From Hyaloperonospora brassicae (Eukaryota; Oomycota; Peronosporomycetes; Peronosporales; Peronosporaceae), in assembly GCA_947650285.1 (NCBI GenBank), contig CANTFL010001475.1:248001-312000 (forward strand): a DNA stretch of 64,000 bases. Reading direction: 5' to 3'. Under the pieces are notes generated by a model that was not told the DNA's origin, made no database searches, and saw only the letters and a list, made by a program, of their open reading frames with translations. Below are positions 55,720 to 64,000 of the stretch, one piece after another (position 1 is the stretch's first letter; every line of letters starts with the position of its first letter). The position numbers and the translations under genes were made by a program.

Positions 55720-56718
55720 ATGTCGGCCGCCATGGAGACGACCAGTAGCGCCCGCGACGACGACGACGAGAACGACGACGACGTGGAGCTCTGGAAAGCC
55801 GCGCTGGGCGACGACAGCTTTGCCAGTGAGGCCGCGCTGGGGTATACGTCGCACCCCGAGGTGGGCGCGATCGACGCGCAGGCGAGCGAGTTGCACGCCC
55901 AACAAGTCGGTCCTCGACGCGCGAGACGCGGCGTAAAGTCGACTGCGGTCACTTCTGCTACTGCGATTGCTACTGTTTCATCGATTGCGACTGTAGCAGG
56001 AAGTGCACAGCGGGTGAAGCGCAAGAACTTTAGCAAACCGCTCCAGCTCATGTGCCTCGAACGCTATGCGCAGTACGCACGAGACGTTGGGCGGCTGCCG
56101 GACAAGCACCGAACGCAGCAGATTCTGCAGCACAGTTATGTCGAGTTTCTGAAACAAGGCGGTGCAGCAGAAGAGCCACGACTGACGCATGCCGAGTTCC
56201 TGAAGCTGATACGCAATCGACGGCGGGAAATCCATGCCAGAGCCCAGCGCGTGCCGCCACTGCTGAACAAACCGGATGAAGGCACGGCCAAGACGAAGGT
56301 AGTGTTGACGCCTGCGAAACAGAAATTGCAAGAGGAACACGCTAAAATACGGGAATTCATTGACGTTATTGACCGAGCGAGAGAACAAGCAAGGCTAGGT
56401 TCAGACCCACAACAGCAGCAGCAGCAGCAACGGCTTCGAGCACAGCAATTTGTCGTGGGCCATGATACCTGTGCTCAGCAACGCCAATCACTGCACCTTG
56501 CAACGGGACGTGACGTCACAGGGTCAGCGTCAATGATGGAAAGTTTGCCGCTACTGCCGGTAGATCCGATGGAACAAGTGGAGACAATTTTACAAATTTA
56601 TCAAGAAACGCGGGACGTGCAGCGTGAAATTATGGAAACGTTACGGAAGATCAGTTGTGTGATGAACCAGCATGAAAGTCAGGGTGATGTCGGGGAGCCG
56701 CCTAGTGCCAGTGTTTGA
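55720..56718 (+). CDS. Conserved-looking protein of unknown function with coiled-coil end
   Basis: Divergent from HIBCH. The frame is open far upstream, antisense to HIBCH, so the start is uncertain. I chose the ATG at 55720 (332 residues, MSAAMETTSS) because an ATG at 55621 would overlap the HIBCH start codon itself. An acidic Asp/Asn-rich segment is followed by a basic domain with KPLQLMCLERYAQYARDVGRLP and FLKLIRNRRREIHARAQRVP, a helix-rich part that could bind DNA or protein. A polyglutamine run and a C-terminal heptad pattern (VETILQIYQETRDVQREIMETLRKI) come next. I do not recognise the family. Confidence 0.55.
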   Translation: MSAAMETTSSARDDDDENDDDVELWKAALGDDSFASEAALGYTSHPEVGAIDAQASELHAQQVGPRRARRGVKSTAVTSATAIATVSSIATVAGSAQRVKRKNFSKPLQLMCLERYAQYARDVGRLPDKHRTQQILQHSYVEFLKQGGAAEEPRLTHAEFLKLIRNRRREIHARAQRVPPLLNKPDEGTAKTKVVLTPAKQKLQEEHAKIREFIDVIDRAREQARLGSDPQQQQQQQRLRAQQFVVGHDTCAQQRQSLHLATGRDVTGSASMMESLPLLPVDPMEQVETILQIYQETRDVQREIMETLRKISCVMNQHESQGDVGEPPSASV

Positions 56719-58640
56719 GTTATGGAGTGAGGGTCTGTGCGATCCGAACAGCGTCATCAAATGTGGCGAGCTAATCTTTGGCCAAGTCTGTGTATCGACG
56801 TCATAGATGTAATCGCGACGCCGCAGTGGCCATGGTACCACAGGAAGCTTGAGTCTCTCTGCTCGTTGAAATGAAAGCACTTGCGTGATGTCGTGCTGAA
56901 CGAAACGTGGCGAATGGTACGGCAAATCCCGCGTTATGATGCAGAGCTCATCCTTGTCGCCGTCAGATTTCTATGCTGGTTGACCGAGACATGTCACTCT
57001 TGAGTACACGAGCGCACAAGATGTATGTATGTGGGCGGTCCGCACTCGAGCAATTCGCCAAGTTTATGACCGTTGAGTGCCGGCAATACTGCAGAAGAAC
57101 TGTATCGGACCTTCTTTGCAAGCTACAAAAGTTGTGCACTTGACATTCACTGGTTTCCATTCAAGTGGCACCAAGCGTCAAAGTCCACGGTAAGATTGAA
57201 AGTACGAGCATGCGAAACGGCATAGTGAGTGACGGCGAGATCGTGGCCTGCGTTCACACCAAGCTAGGATGCGACGCACATAAGTGTGTCAAAGGGTGTG
57301 AGACGTGCGTGAGCAGAGTCTGTACGTAGCTGTTGATACCGACGATTGAGGTTTCTTGGCGCGGCTAGAGTCGGCCACTCTCCGTATCTCTTGGGAACGG
57401 CAAGCACTTTTGGCGTCGATTTTGTGGTTTTTGCTTGGAGAGAGCGGTTGTTCTCGGTAAGACTTGCTGTCGAATCGTAGCCGTGCTGCGTAGACACGCA
57501 AAGCCTCACCACTTGGACAGAATCGCCTCGGAATCGACTGAGTACACATGTACGGTACACGTTATCTGGAAAAGAGCTCTATGTCGACGCTTGACCCTGC
57601 CATGAAGACATGTGAAATGCGCAGCGCCTGGACTCGCGATTTGACTGGATGAGGCGGGTTGTTTGTGCTGATATGTTGGGAGCAACCGAGTACTCAGTGT
57701 GGACGCCCACACGGATACTTAACGGCTCGTCGAGCTCTGTCAATGAGCTGGATGTATAGGATCGAAGAGTGTAAGATGCAACGGCTCATGTTTTTGCCAC
57801 GGAAGACTCAAAGTCTGTTGGGACGCCTGAATTTCTAGCTCCAATGTCGCGCGGCCTGGAGCCTCCTGGGACTCACATTGCAAATGCTGGAACCTTACAC
57901 TGGATGGCTGGATTGTCGGGGTCCAGCGCGTCCACAAGTAGCCGATTGCGAGTCAATGTGGGGCATGTCAGGGTAAGGTGGTGTGCACCGTTGACTGATG
58001 CTGGTTCGATGTCATATGTAATGTGTTTTATTCAAGCAATTCTCCTTGCTGACAAAGCAAACTCGGTGTATCGGATTCGCAACAAGTGTAAAAAACGAGT
58101 CGATGAGAAATCATGACTGCTTTTACTTCTAGTAGCTCAGATTCACCGATGTGTCGCTGAACGCGTGACATGGAGTGTTTCATGAAGTGGGTCGCAAATA
58201 CGTATCCAAACAAGTTTGTGCATCGATGAGCCTATGGGTACCTCAGTATCAGCGGCCTATTTTCCCACGTCACGAACACAGAGCAGTCGTGCTGCAATTC
58301 GATGTTCCGAGCCATAGCTCTGCGTACGCTCGAGTATGTGGTGGAGACGCTGATCCGAATCCACAGCTTCAACTATGTTTGCTTTGACTACGTCAAAAGC
58401 GCTAGTCCTATCATATCCGTTGTGTGTCCTGTAGATACACGATGAATTGTTCCAAATATGCGCAATGACAGAGTGCACGATCCATCCTGCAACACGCATT
58501 CGTCAAACAACGTGTCAACCATTGCACGAGTCCAGTCCGAAAGTCGCACTTGGTTGTGATCAGCGTAGCGAACAACCTCCGGTGTCGCTGACGAAATCAA
58601 GCGCTTATAAAAATGGCCATGAACTGCAATCACACAAGAT
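56719..58640 (-). pseudogene. Scattered decayed coding fragments, unrecognised
   Basis: Minus-strand pieces with protein-like composition are broken by many stops: 58633-58388 (SSATPEVVRYADHNQVRLSDW), 58499-58257 (FDVVKANIVEAVDSDQRLHH), 57712-57506, 57560-57264 and 56925-56641 (LPVVPWPLRRRDYIYDVDTQTW). The last faintly resembles the PWPLxxRDxxY turn of START-type lipid-binding domains. No intact gene can be built. Confidence 0.3.
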
Positions 58641-58671
58641 CTGGCGGCCGCGACAGTGAGACAGCTCCTGC

Positions 58672-59877
58672 TTAAATCCAGTCGCCTTCGCTATCGTCAC
58701 TGTCACAGTCGACGTCGCTGTCAAAAGACGTGGAGCTTGATGACGAGTGCCAAGCCCAAGCGTCGTTCGAGTGCGCCGTTGATTTTCCCGCTGATGTAGT
58801 GCCGTGGGGATCAGAACTCGAGTGGTGGCCATGTGGGCTCGATATCGACATCTGCGACAATAGCTCCGACGAAATGTCCGAGTCGTCCAACACCGACGAC
58901 GACTGCTGTTTCGTTACACTGGGACGCTCCGACACTTGAGTAACTTTGGCCGTCACGCCCCTTGGGTTCGACGGCACGCATGCTGGCGCCTGCCGCCATG
59001 TAGTGCCCGTGTCCCTATGGCGTTGCACCTGTTCTTGCTGCTGGTATTCTTGCGACATTCTCGTCGGCACCGCTACTCCCACAAACGACAAACGGAGCGG
59101 TCGGTGCGCTGCCAGCGATTGCCGCACATGCTGTTGCTCCACAGTCGCCGCTTCAATGGCATCGCTCAGCCTGCAGAGCCAGACTTCGATCTCCCTGCTG
59201 GTCCTCGCCGACACGCGGAGCAATCGCCCCGTCTCAAACAAAATGTCCAGTCCCCGTTTCACGCGGCCATTCACCTCCACCGCGCGCACCCGGCCGTACC
59301 CTTTTGCCGCTGCCCCCGTGTCCTCCGAGTCAAAGTACGACAAGACGCTTCCACGCAGTACAAAGTACCGCCGTCGCCAGCTCTTGACGCGCGCGCCTTG
59401 CTTCTTGAGCCAGCCCGCGTGCGTCACCTGTGTCGCACCCACGTCGAGACTCTCCGAAGCGGACTCGGCCTTGTGGGCCTCGCTCGGCCCGGCGGTCCCA
59501 GAAGGAGCACTGGCAGCCGACAGTGTCGAGCACCGGCCGAACGGCCGCACGGCAAACGGCGGCGGGGCCAGCATCGTAGCGTCCAGAATCAGATTGTACC
59601 ACGCGCTCGTGGCTTCCGCCGACAGCGTGTAGAGCTTGAGCACGCGGCCGCCGTAGCCGTGTACGAGCAGTCCGTTGTGGATGTCGGCGCTCAGCTCGAC
59701 GGTAATGACCTGCAGAGCGCCTCGCGCTTGGACTGCCGGCGACAGGTCGTCCGTGTGGTAGTACGTCAGCTGCCGCTCGCGCAGCACGAGGAACCGCTTC
59801 TTCCAGTTCTTGACCCACGAGCCCTGTTTGAAGACCCACCCGGCGCACCCCTCGCCGTAGACGCTGCTGAGGGACAT
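58672..59877 (-). CDS. Tandem double-PH-domain protein
   Basis: A single exon of 401 residues from the ATG at 59877. PH1 (GWVFKQGSWVKNWKKRFLVLRE) and PH2 (GWLKKQGARVKSWRRRYFVLRG) carry the basic K-x-W-x-x-R-x-F loop that binds phosphoinositides in many PH domains. A Ser/Asp-rich disordered tail ends in DSDDSEGDWI, without a lipidation motif. The upstream open frame (to 60225) is low complexity and unlikely to be coding. It is the first of three related minus-strand genes. Confidence 0.85.
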   Translation of the reverse strand: MSLSSVYGEGCAGWVFKQGSWVKNWKKRFLVLRERQLTYYHTDDLSPAVQARGALQVITVELSADIHNGLLVHGYGGRVLKLYTLSAEATSAWYNLILDATMLAPPPFAVRPFGRCSTLSAASAPSGTAGPSEAHKAESASESLDVGATQVTHAGWLKKQGARVKSWRRRYFVLRGSVLSYFDSEDTGAAAKGYGRVRAVEVNGRVKRGLDILFETGRLLRVSARTSREIEVWLCRLSDAIEAATVEQQHVRQSLAAHRPLRLSFVGVAVPTRMSQEYQQQEQVQRHRDTGTTWRQAPACVPSNPRGVTAKVTQVSERPSVTKQQSSSVLDDSDISSELLSQMSISSPHGHHSSSDPHGTTSAGKSTAHSNDAWAWHSSSSSTSFDSDVDCDSDDSEGDWI

Positions 59878-59896
59878 GACCAGGCAACAGCACGAG

Positions 59897-59945
59897 CACA
59901 AGCACAACCACAAGCACAAGCACAAGCACAAGCACAAGCACAAGA
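59897..59945. repeat. (CACAAG)n hexanucleotide repeat
   Basis: About eight units, one mutated, 20 bp upstream of the double-PH start codon, followed by a short GA/GAGC run. Confidence 0.95.
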
Positions 59946-60330
59946 GAGCGAGCGAGCGAGAGAGAGAGAGAGCACGGGACGACACGGGACACGCGCAGGG
60001 AAAAGCGGTTGTTTTAGTGGCCGCGTTGGCGGAGACGGCGGTTGAAATGGGTCCTGGTGGGTGGAAATGGGTCCTGGTGAGTGCAAATGGGTCCTGGTGG
60101 GCGGAAATGGGATGCACCTGCCCTGCGTCGAGCGTCGATGTCCTGTCACTTCTTATACGTCGGTGCTGCTCCTTCCCAGAATTGCTACAGCTGCCTCGCA
60201 CGTACTGAAATAGCTGAGCTCGCACCTACGACTGCACCTGTCGAGCGCACATGCTCACCGAAAAGAAGGCCCGGGAGTGCAACTTGCTCGACAGCTGTCG
60301 TGCGCTGCTCTTTTCTGTCCCGCTGCAAGC

Positions 60331-60399
60331 AATCCAGTCGCTCGATAAAATCCAGTCGCTCGATAAAATCCAGTCGCTCGATAAAATCCAGTCGCTCGT
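60331..60399. repeat. 18-bp tandem repeat, 3.8 copies
   Basis: AATCCAGTCGCTCGATAA is repeated head to tail without change, between the double-PH gene and the next PH gene. Confidence 0.95.
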
Positions 60400-60569
60400 T
60401 TCTTTTGGCTACAGTTTCTACACAACACACTCGCAACGCCTACCGGTATTTTCGCCACATGGGTTCAGCGTCCGCCTCGCCGTCTCACTTGAAACGGTCC
60501 ACGTCTTGTGTCCGAGCCACACACCATACGGCCTCTCACTTGTCGCACCGCTGAGACCTCTGCTGCGTG

Positions 60570-61733
60570 CTACATGACAATGCAGCAGCAGCTCTTCCCA
60601 TCCAAAGCATCGGAATTGCTGAACGGCCGCATGAGTACCGTGTTCTCCTTCATCATAGCTTCCCGACGCTCCTCTTCGAGCTCTTCTTGCAACAGCTTCT
60701 CAGTCAGTCGCATTCGACGGATCGCAGTGACACCCGGTGCCGTCGGCGAGTACGGCTTCTCGCCCTCGTCTTCGCGGTCCTCTGCCACTTCAATGAAACT
60801 CGACGTGTTGTCGGGCATTGTCTCCACTACAATGTGGCGTCGGAACGAGCTCGGAGCATACGGCTCTGGGGCACGCCCCAGTGTATCGCCTTTGCTCCCC
60901 GTCTTGTCGAGCACCGCCCGCGTGGCCTCGTACCCGCTCGAAGACGACGTGTCCATCGACCTCCAACTGGCTTCGTCCTCGGTCGCGCTCTTCACACTTG
61001 CACTCGCCTTTCGCTTTGCAAACTCCTTGTCCCGTGCATGCTTCGGGTCGTCGTCCTTGGCATCCGCTACCAACAACGGCCGTGCACCAGTCGACCGGCG
61101 TTTCGACTGCCCGTCGGCCTCGAGCAGCGCCCGACGGAGCGCCTTGTGCCAGTCGTCAATGTCCGCTTCGGACTTGCCGCCCACGCGCATCTCGCGCCCG
61201 CCTTCGAACGACACGGCCAGCGTGAAGGGCCTCGAGGCGTCTCGTTTGGCCCCTTGGACGCGGCCCCCGCCCAAGCGGTCGGCCCCAATGGTCGCCGAGT
61301 AGCTCAGCTCGCGGCCCCGCAGCACAAAGTAGCGCTTCTTCCACGTCCGAAAGTGCTGTCCTTCTTTCTCGAGCCACCCGCAGCGCTGCTGCGCGCCAGT
61401 ATCGCTGCCGTTGCTGCCGTCTGTTTCTTGGACAGTGCAGTACCGGCGGATGGCCGCGTAGCACCGATCGCACTCGACCGTAGTGTCGGTGAAGATCTTG
61501 AGCTGGCGGCCCTCTGTCCCGTGGATCAAGAGGCCGTTCGTAATGTCCGCGAGGCGCTCAATGTGCGCCGCCGTGAGCGCGCCCAAGAGCTGCGCGTGGT
61601 TCTCCTTGTCCGTGTGCTTGTAGTACGCCAACTCGGCACGTTTGCACACCAAGAAGCGTTTCTTCCAGGACCGCACGAGACTGCCCTCTTTGAACACCCA
61701 CCCGGCGTACGTCACGGGGTCGTCGGGCTTCAT
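60570..61733 (-). CDS. Double-PH-domain protein with C-terminal CaaX box
   Basis: A single exon of 387 residues. PH1 (GWVFKEGSLVRSWKKRFLVCKR) and PH2 (GWLEKEGQHFRTWKKRYFVLRG) are followed by a linker and a Glu/Arg-rich helix (LTEKLLQEELEEERREAMM). The protein ends CCCIVM: C-I-V-M fits a CaaX prenylation signal, and the two Cys before it could be palmitoylated. With two PH domains this points to stable membrane attachment. The organisation matches the neighbouring gene at 62464, so the two are likely tandem duplicates. Confidence 0.87.
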   Translation of the reverse strand: MKPDDPVTYAGWVFKEGSLVRSWKKRFLVCKRAELAYYKHTDKENHAQLLGALTAAHIERLADITNGLLIHGTEGRQLKIFTDTTVECDRCYAAIRRYCTVQETDGSNGSDTGAQQRCGWLEKEGQHFRTWKKRYFVLRGRELSYSATIGADRLGGGRVQGAKRDASRPFTLAVSFEGGREMRVGGKSEADIDDWHKALRRALLEADGQSKRRSTGARPLLVADAKDDDPKHARDKEFAKRKASASVKSATEDEASWRSMDTSSSSGYEATRAVLDKTGSKGDTLGRAPEPYAPSSFRRHIVVETMPDNTSSFIEVAEDREDEGEKPYSPTAPGVTAIRRMRLTEKLLQEELEEERREAMMKENTVLMRPFSNSDALDGKSCCCIVM

Positions 61734-62463
61734 GGCGTGTGTATGGTACGTATGGCGTACGTCCTATAGACAGACAGACAGACAAACTGAGTGAGTGAGT
61801 GAGTGAGTGACGGCGGCAGTAGATACAAAGTGGACGAGTCGCTTGGTCGGGTCTTTTCCAGAAACTCGCGCACAGGTCGGGCGGGTTTTGTGGATAATAT
61901 GGCTACGTACAAATTGGGTACGAGATCGGTGCGGTGGGCCGCGAAAGGGACTGCGAACAAGTGCCAAGTGCAGTCGGTCGATTAGTGACTCGAATAGAGT
62001 GTGCGTTTCGAGGCAATAGAGCAGCGATTTGGTTTCCATGACAGTGTCGGATGGTACACGTCACGTCTGCTGTTATACCAAGTGGCGCGAAGTGAGCTGG
62101 TCGAATGTGCGACGCGGATACCTCAGACGGATTGACAATAGCTGCCTGTCTGAATGTACATTCTATCTCGAGCATGCAAGAAACGCCACGACGCGAGACG
62201 TTCACATCCTCCACTGACTTGAGTGCCTGTGCCGGGTTTCAATCTATCCTCAATCCACGTTTTCGACCGACTACTTGCACCATAATCTCAGCCGACTGTT
62301 GGGGATCCGACCAACCAAAGCAGTCAACAACATGCTTTCATCCATCAAGTAACTACTTCCAACGCTGGACTCCGACCCCCCTCGTCGCCCGTGTATTCGT
62401 ATAGCGGTAAATTAACGTACGCAGCATAAAGGCAAAACAAACCACTATCCGAAAGCACTACCA
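61734..62463. other. Intergenic region between PH genes
   Basis: It contains a (CAGA)n run at about 61769-61784 and (TGAG)6 at about 61788-61810 just upstream of the start at 61733. No gene seen. Confidence 0.7.
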
Positions 62464-64000
62464 CTACATCACGGTGCAGCATGGAGCACAGCCAGTGATC
62501 GGAGCTCCTCCGCCAGCTATCTTTTCCTCCAAACGTTGGATCCGCTCGTCTTCGGCACGTAATTTGCGGTAGTAGTCTGCATCGGCAGTACTTAGTCCCA
62601 TGTCTTCTTTCTCCTCATCTTCTTCGTCAAAGGTCAACTCACCCTTGAACGAGCGGGATGTGTTCGTCACGTCGTTGTTGCGAGCTTCCAGCAGCGTTGC
62701 TTTTCCTTCTATATCGCATAGTCGCATGAACGTATCATTGCTGATTGCATCATTGAGGTAATCGCTCGGGTTGAATCGACTGAGTCGCCTTGTATCCCTT
62801 ACACTATCGCCTTCTTCGTCAGAGTCGACCACGTCAGTGATCTCGCCGACGTCGGCTGTTTCGCTGCCGGAAAAACGGACTTTCGAAAACACTTGATACC
62901 AGGCATTCATCGTCGCTTCACTCGCAGCAGTCACGCGCATTGTCTTGCCGCTACGGAACTCGATCACTAGAGTGTGAGGCCTAGAGCTGTCCTGGCAAGC
63001 ACCTTTCACCATACCATGCCCGCGTGCTGCGCCTCCGATCTCGGTGTAGTAGATTAAAGCACTGTTCTTTAACGTGAAGAAACGCTTCTTCCAAGTCTTG
63101 AATCGTTGACCCTCCTTCAGCAACCAACCACTGTGAGTGATCACCTCCTCACTTGGTGCATTTTCCATAAAATCATTCATCGATAGCGCCGTCGATACTG
63201 TCGACCTCCTGTCGTGTAATTTCGAGGCAGCTCTTTGAATCGCACTGAGCCATCGATCGGACTCGTCGTTTGTGTCAGCCTGGAGTATTAGCTTTCGACC
63301 ACCAATCGTAGATACTATCAGTCCATTAGACACGGACGGGTGCACAGCAACACCGACAACATTTACAGAGCGCAAAAGAGAACCCTTTTCACACTTGTAG
63401 TAGCTCAGCTTTGCTCCATACAATGTAAAGTATCGCCGTTTCCAGCTCTTGACATTCCCTCCCTCCTTCCTTAGCCATCCCACACAGCCAAGTGCTTTAT
63501 CCAAGGAGATGGGAGACACTTCGCTTACTTGAGGAACAATCTCAGCCTCATCAATTTCGTCACATTGATCAGAAGACGACGCGCTAAGTGCGTCGTACTC
63601 GGGCTGGTTATGCATAGCTGCAATCCACGCGGAAGCTCCTCCACCGTCACGTAGACTAACTTCGTACTCAGAGATGTCATCGGCGGTGAACTCCACACCC
63701 GCGTCATTCACGTTTTCATTCACTTCTACGTCATTGTCGAATTCTTCGCCAATAACAGCTAAGCCATTACTCTGCGATAAAAAGGACTCGGCCAGATTGG
63801 ACGCCTTCCGAAGCACATCGAGCCATTTCGCAAATGCTTCTTGAGTTGGCGCCACGACATGCAGCAGTCGACCATTCTGAAATCGAATGTTGAGACAAAA
63901 TGGACGAAGGTCTCCCACGTCTATCTCAAACACGACACCAGAGCCCAACACCTCACTACCGGCAGCTGCAGAATACGAGAGACGACTCCTCTCGAGCACG
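62464..64000 (-). CDS. Triple-PH-domain protein with C-terminal CaaX box (5' partial)
   Basis: The frame is open to the window end, so the N-terminus is missing. The end of a first PH domain (RLLHVVAPTQEAFAKWLDVL) is followed by PH2 (GWLRKEGGNVKSWKRRYFTLYG), PH3 (GWLLKEGQRFKTWKKRFFTLKN) and an acidic linker. A short helix comes next, and the C-terminus is CAPCCTVM, in which CTVM fits a CaaX box preceded by another Cys. PH3 shares the GxxRDxSRPxTL pattern with PH2 of the neighbouring gene (KGACQDSSRPHTLVIEF versus GAKRDASRPFTLAVSF), which supports tandem origin. Confidence 0.88.
   Translation of the reverse strand, partial: VLERSRLSYSAAAGSEVLGSGVVFEIDVGDLRPFCLNIRFQNGRLLHVVAPTQEAFAKWLDVLRKASNLAESFLSQSNGLAVIGEEFDNDVEVNENVNDAGVEFTADDISEYEVSLRDGGGASAWIAAMHNQPEYDALSASSSDQCDEIDEAEIVPQVSEVSPISLDKALGCVGWLRKEGGNVKSWKRRYFTLYGAKLSYYKCEKGSLLRSVNVVGVAVHPSVSNGLIVSTIGGRKLILQADTNDESDRWLSAIQRAASKLHDRRSTVSTALSMNDFMENAPSEEVITHSGWLLKEGQRFKTWKKRFFTLKNSALIYYTEIGGAARGHGMVKGACQDSSRPHTLVIEFRSGKTMRVTAASEATMNAWYQVFSKVRFSGSETADVGEITDVVDSDEEGDSVRDTRRLSRFNPSDYLNDAISNDTFMRLCDIEGKATLLEARNNDVTNTSRSFKGELTFDEEDEEKEDMGLSTADADYYRKLRAEDERIQRLEEKIAGGGAPITGCAPCCTVM

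Noticed and set aside
55623..56051. N-terminal extension of HIBCH
   Set aside because: No presequence-like feature; the ATG at 55622 starts a good mitochondrial presequence, and the region belongs to the divergent gene.
58936..60045. 369-codon plus-strand frame opposite the double-PH gene
   Set aside because: Shadow with low-complexity Gln/Ala from the hexanucleotide repeat.
60567..61769. 400-codon plus-strand frame opposite the CaaX PH gene
   Set aside because: Antisense shadow; the minus strand has two clear PH domains.

Overview
The window looks like nuclear DNA of an oomycete, most likely a Phytophthora or downy-mildew relative. Introns are short (about 68-110 bp) with GTRAGT-like donors. 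The genes are of oomycete type: multi-PH-domain proteins, a PH-DUF1336 protein, and an LRR receptor kinase with one leucine-rich repeat per exon. The old LTR retroelements have TGTAACGGGG...TTACA termini. I call no species. I saw no tRNA, rRNA or CRISPR array.

Layout. 1-10.5 kb: 3' end of a GRIP-domain golgin, then three minus-strand PH-domain genes: a 1306-residue PDZ plus multi-PH protein whose two large open frames are joined by an intron, a small PH protein, and a PH-DUF1336 (EDR2-like) protein. 11-23.7 kb: a large inverted repeat carrying two nearly identical copies of a GH3 beta-xylosidase-like gene. They surround a 4.2-kb spacer that holds a decayed Enhancer-of-zeste-type SET gene. The left arm also carries a 1.18-kb insertion with a 15-bp target duplication and a 122-bp tandem repeat. 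23.7-35.7 kb: AT-rich, gene-poor DNA with LTR fragments and one copy of a dispersed 0.6-kb repeat. 35.8-43 kb: LRR receptor kinase, a decayed unrecognised gene, and a glucosamine-6-phosphate synthase with a targeting-type N-terminus. 43.6-48.8 kb: LTR fragment, inverted second copy of the 0.6-kb repeat, and a broken Ty3/Gypsy element with an unusual density of perfect short hairpins. 49.6-64 kb: compact gene-rich DNA with aspartyl aminopeptidase, propionyl-CoA carboxylase beta, 3-hydroxyisobutyryl-CoA hydrolase, an unknown coiled-coil protein, and a tandem run of three double/triple-PH genes, two of which end in CaaX boxes.

How genes relate. PCCB and HIBCH sit next to each other and act in the same valine-to-propionyl-CoA pathway in mitochondria. 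Six PH-domain genes at the two ends of the window suggest local expansion of membrane-binding adaptor proteins. The middle third is a transposon-rich island in which duplication, insertion and gene decay can be ordered in time by comparing the two GH3 arms.
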